The notes beneath the pieces are model-generated. The model ran no database searches. It was not told where the DNA came from and worked only from the letters and a program-made list of their open reading frames with translations. A stretch of DNA of 23,263 nucleotides from assembly GCA_900541065.1 (NCBI GenBank), contig UQIE01000028.1:1-23263 (forward strand), read 5' to 3'. The position numbers were made by a program, and so were the translations under genes. Source of the DNA: an uncultured Collinsella sp. (GTDB lineage Bacteria > Actinomycetota > Coriobacteriia > Coriobacteriales > Coriobacteriaceae). Positions 21,009-23,263 of the stretch are shown in pieces. Numbering within the stretch: the first letter of the stretch is position 1; each line of letters opens with the position of its first letter.

Positions 21009-22984
21009 TACGCTCCATCCCGCGCATGCTCGGACTCAAACTCTTCAATCGCCGCCATAAACTGTTCGCCAAAGGCGTCGGCTTTTTTCTCGCCAATGCC
21101 GTTGACCTGGACCAGCTCCTCGCGCGTCTGTGGACGCAGGCGGCACAGGCCGCGCAGGGCTTTGTCGGAAAAGACCATATACGGCGCCATCTCCAGCTCC
21201 GTCGAGATCTCCTTGCGGAAGGCACGCAGGCGCTCGAACAGCTCGGCATCGTCGCCAACGCGCGGGCGCTGATCCAGCTCGGCCTCCTCGCGCAGCAGAT
21301 CGACGGCGCGGCGGGCGCGGGCCGAGGCCTTGCGCCTGGACGCGCGACGCTTAACGGTAAAGGCGAACGCCTCGTCCTCGACCTCGCCGGCACGCGGACC
21401 CAGTCCCACGACCGGGTACTGCCCCTGCGAGGTGGCCAAATAACCGCGACCGCACAGCTGGCCGATGATGTCCTTGATGCGTCCGACCGATTCGCTCGAC
21501 AGCTCACCGTAGCCGTGGTCCTCGTCCAGATGCATCTGGCGAATGCGCTCGGTGTTGCCGCCGTGAAGCACATCGGCGATCAGCGACTTGCCAAAGCGCA
21601 TGGGTCGCGTGGCCACATAGCACACGGCGGCGCGGGCCATGCCGGTGACGTCCTCGACCTCGAACTGCGTGAGGCAGTTGCTGCAGTTGCCGCAGCCCTC
21701 GGCGTCGTCTGCCGTGCCGCCCGCGGCGGCCGCCGCATGCTCGGCCGCGGCCTCGTCGCCAAAGTAGCGCAGCATGTATTCGCGCAGACAGCCGGTGGTA
21801 TTGCAGTAGCCCTCCATCTGGCTGAGCAGGCGATAACGGTTCTGGAGCGCCCACGCGCGCTGCTCGTCGTCGAGCGCCTCGTCGGCAGCGTCGCCGCGGT
21901 CGATCAAAAAGCGGCGCATGCGAAAATCGTTGCCGTTCCACAGCAAGTAGCAGCTAGCCGGGTCGCCGTCGCGGCCGGCGCGCCCCGCCTCCTGATAGTA
22001 GGCCTCGATGCTCTCGGGCACGTTGTTGTGGATCACGTAGCGCACGTTGGGCTTGTCGATGCCCATGCCAAAGGCGTTGGTGGCAACCATCACCTGAATA
22101 TCGTCGTCGATAAAGGCACGCTGGCTTTGCCTGCGGGCGTCGTTGCCCATGCCGGCGTGGTAGCGACCAACGTGAATACCGCTGGGTCCCAGCGCCTCGG
22201 CAAGCTCCGCGGCCAGCGCGTCGACCGTCTTGCGGGTCGAACAATACACGATGCCGCTCTCGCTCGAATGCGCGATCACATAGTCGCGCACCCACGCGGC
22301 CTTGGCCTTGTCGCCCATCTCTTCGCAGCCAAAGTAGAGGTTCTTGCGATCGAAGCCCGTCACCACCGTCGCGGGGTTTTGCAGGCCGAGCATCTGCTGA
22401 ATGTCCGCACGTACGCGCTCAGTCGCCGTAGCGGTAAAGGCCGCCACGATAGGGCGCTGCGGCAGGGAATCGATGAACTCGCGAATCTGCAGGTAAGCGG
22501 GGCGGAAATCCTGGCCCCATTGGCTCACACAGTGTGCCTCGTCAATGGCCACGAGCGGCACGCCAATGCCGGAGGAACCCGCGGCCTCCTGCGCAAAGGC
22601 TAAAAAGCGCGGCTCGAGCAGGCGCTCGGGCGCCACGTACATAAGCTGGTAGCGGCCCTCGCGCGCCCGCTTGAGCACGGTGTTTTGCTGGGCCGGAGTA
22701 AGACTGGAGTTGAGATAGCTGGGTCGTGCACCCGCCGCGAGCAACGCACGGGTCTGGTCTTCCATAAGCGACAGCAGCGGACTCACCACAAAGGTGATGC
22801 CGGGCAGCATGAGCGCGGGCACCTGGTAGCAAATGGACTTGCCGGCGCCCGTGGGCATAACACCCAGCGCATCGCGACCGGCAAGGATCGCATCGACCAT
22901 GCGGTCCTGCCCCGGGCGAAACGAGGTGTAGCCAAAATAGGCGCCGAGCGTGTCGAGCGCCATCTGCTGCATGCTATCGGTCAT
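21008..22984 (-). CDS. recQ: ATP-dependent DNA helicase RecQ
   Basis: RecQ is a 3'-5' DNA helicase acting in recombination repair and fork restart. The 658-residue product contains Walker A MPTGAGKS (residues 43-50), DEAHCVSQWGQDFRPAY with the DEAH box at 148-151, and FTATAT. Helicase motif V/VI follows as ATNAFGMGIDKPNVRYVIH and YYQEAGRAGRDG. Four zinc cysteines lie in CNTTGC and CGNCSNC, separated by an unusual Ala-rich insert (EAAAEHAAAAAGGTADD). An RQC winged helix follows, and a C-terminal HRDC domain ends in VNGIGEKKADAFGEQFMAAI. All domains are complete. AGGA lies four bases before the ATG. It overlaps gntR by one base. Confidence 0.96.
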   Translation of the reverse strand: MTDSMQQMALDTLGAYFGYTSFRPGQDRMVDAILAGRDALGVMPTGAGKSICYQVPALMLPGITFVVSPLLSLMEDQTRALLAAGARPSYLNSSLTPAQQNTVLKRAREGRYQLMYVAPERLLEPRFLAFAQEAAGSSGIGVPLVAIDEAHCVSQWGQDFRPAYLQIREFIDSLPQRPIVAAFTATATERVRADIQQMLGLQNPATVVTGFDRKNLYFGCEEMGDKAKAAWVRDYVIAHSSESGIVYCSTRKTVDALAAELAEALGPSGIHVGRYHAGMGNDARRQSQRAFIDDDIQVMVATNAFGMGIDKPNVRYVIHNNVPESIEAYYQEAGRAGRDGDPASCYLLWNGNDFRMRRFLIDRGDAADEALDDEQRAWALQNRYRLLSQMEGYCNTTGCLREYMLRYFGDEAAAEHAAAAAGGTADDAEGCGNCSNCLTQFEVEDVTGMARAAVCYVATRPMRFGKSLIADVLHGGNTERIRQMHLDEDHGYGELSSESVGRIKDIIGQLCGRGYLATSQGQYPVVGLGPRAGEVEDEAFAFTVKRRASRRKASARARRAVDLLREEAELDQRPRVGDDAELFERLRAFRKEISTELEMAPYMVFSDKALRGLCRLRPQTREELVQVNGIGEKKADAFGEQFMAAIEEFESEHARDGA

Positions 22985-23058
22985 GGTTTCCTAACGTCCA
23001 AGTCATCTGCCGCCGATTATACGCCGCCACAGGGACAGCAGCACACGACCGCAGCCCA

Positions 23059-23140
23059 GACTAGTCGATGGACGTTCTTAAACGACTAGTCATACAAGAA
23101 CGCCCAACGACTAGTCATTTAAGAACGTCCAACGACTACT
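23059..23140. repeat. repeat cluster upstream of recQ
   Basis: The unit AAGAACGYCCAACGACTA occurs directly at 23096 and 23121 and inverted at 23062-23080; GACTAGTC palindromes recur at 23059, 23084 and 23109. The inverted copy and the last direct copy are complementary over 19 bases with one mismatch, so a large stem-loop is possible. It lies about 80-155 bases upstream of recQ. It could be an operator array or a REP-like element. Confidence 0.65.
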
Positions 23141-23203
23141 TTGGACCGCGGCAACGCCGATGTTCTGGCAACGACAGACACTATGACCCAATCCGAGGGC
23201 ACT

Positions 23204-23244
23204 AAAAAGACAGGAGCCCCCGCTCGTGACCGCGGGTCGGGGCT
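23204..23244 (-). terminator. probable terminator of a leftward gene beyond the right edge
   Basis: AGCCCC and GGGGCT (23215-23220, 23239-23244) flank further GC-rich pairs (CGC with GCG). On the minus strand a TTTTT run follows six bases after the stem. The gene it would serve lies outside the window. Confidence 0.45.
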
Positions 23245-23263
23245 GCGACAATGATGTTGAAGT

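Noticed and set aside
21026..22603. Plus-strand open frame of 525 codons opposite recQ
   Set aside because: Shadow of recQ; Ala/His/Arg/Leu-rich low-information translation and no ribosome binding site.

Overview
The window looks like chromosomal DNA of an intestinal Actinomycetota bacterium of the class Coriobacteriia, most probably Collinsella or a close relative. This is an inference from the high GC content, the strongly G/C-ending codons of the housekeeping genes, the GGAG-type ribosome binding sites and the gene repertoire (M16C peptidase, L-2-hydroxyisocaproate-dehydrogenase-like enzyme, metA-type homoserine acyltransferase, recQ with a UTRA regulator). No species assignment can be made from the sequence alone.

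Layout. Positions 1-4967 carry three leftward genes: glmM (phosphoglucosamine mutase), a large membrane-anchored DUF4012 protein and an EamA-type permease. A tRNA-Val(GAC) with its own promoter and terminator lies at 5257-5331. From 5558 to 10045 is an accessory stretch: a DUF5710 protein with two CxxC pairs, a small zinc-ribbon protein, an SRA-like/HNH endonuclease, an unrecognised small protein and an AlbA_2/HATPase_c_4 regulator-like protein. The promoter of this last gene is surrounded by many copies of the octamer TATCTCTC. An intergenic region of about 570 bp follows, then a 1012-residue M16C metallopeptidase (10616-13654), repeat-rich DNA, a hicA-hicB toxin-antitoxin pair, 5-formyltetrahydrofolate cyclo-ligase and a solitary AbiEi-like protein lying between two copies of a long hairpin repeat. 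The right part holds metA (predicted acetyl-CoA-using), a divergent L-2-hydroxyacid dehydrogenase, a FrlB-like SIS-domain deglycase, its probable GntR/UTRA regulator, and recQ. recQ and gntR overlap by one base.

How the parts relate. The chromosome alternates conserved metabolic or DNA-maintenance genes with small accessory modules of restriction or toxin-antitoxin type. The intergenic spaces contain several distinct short repeat families: a 20-nt unit GTCCRAWWWTCCACGCTCGT at three loci, an 18-nt hairpin element at two loci, a 20-bp perfect inverted repeat, and a repeat cluster upstream of recQ. Several gene-specific operator candidates can be read directly: the TATCTCTC array (AlbA_2 gene), two inverted repeats at hicAB, two copies of GTTCTATGTTGTYCTAT around the promoter of the SIS gene, and a CTGACCAAAT direct repeat upstream of the AbiEi-like gene. 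I see no convincing complete novel multi-gene system. The best leads are the AlbA_2 gene with its octamer array, and the repeat-bracketed AbiEi-like gene.
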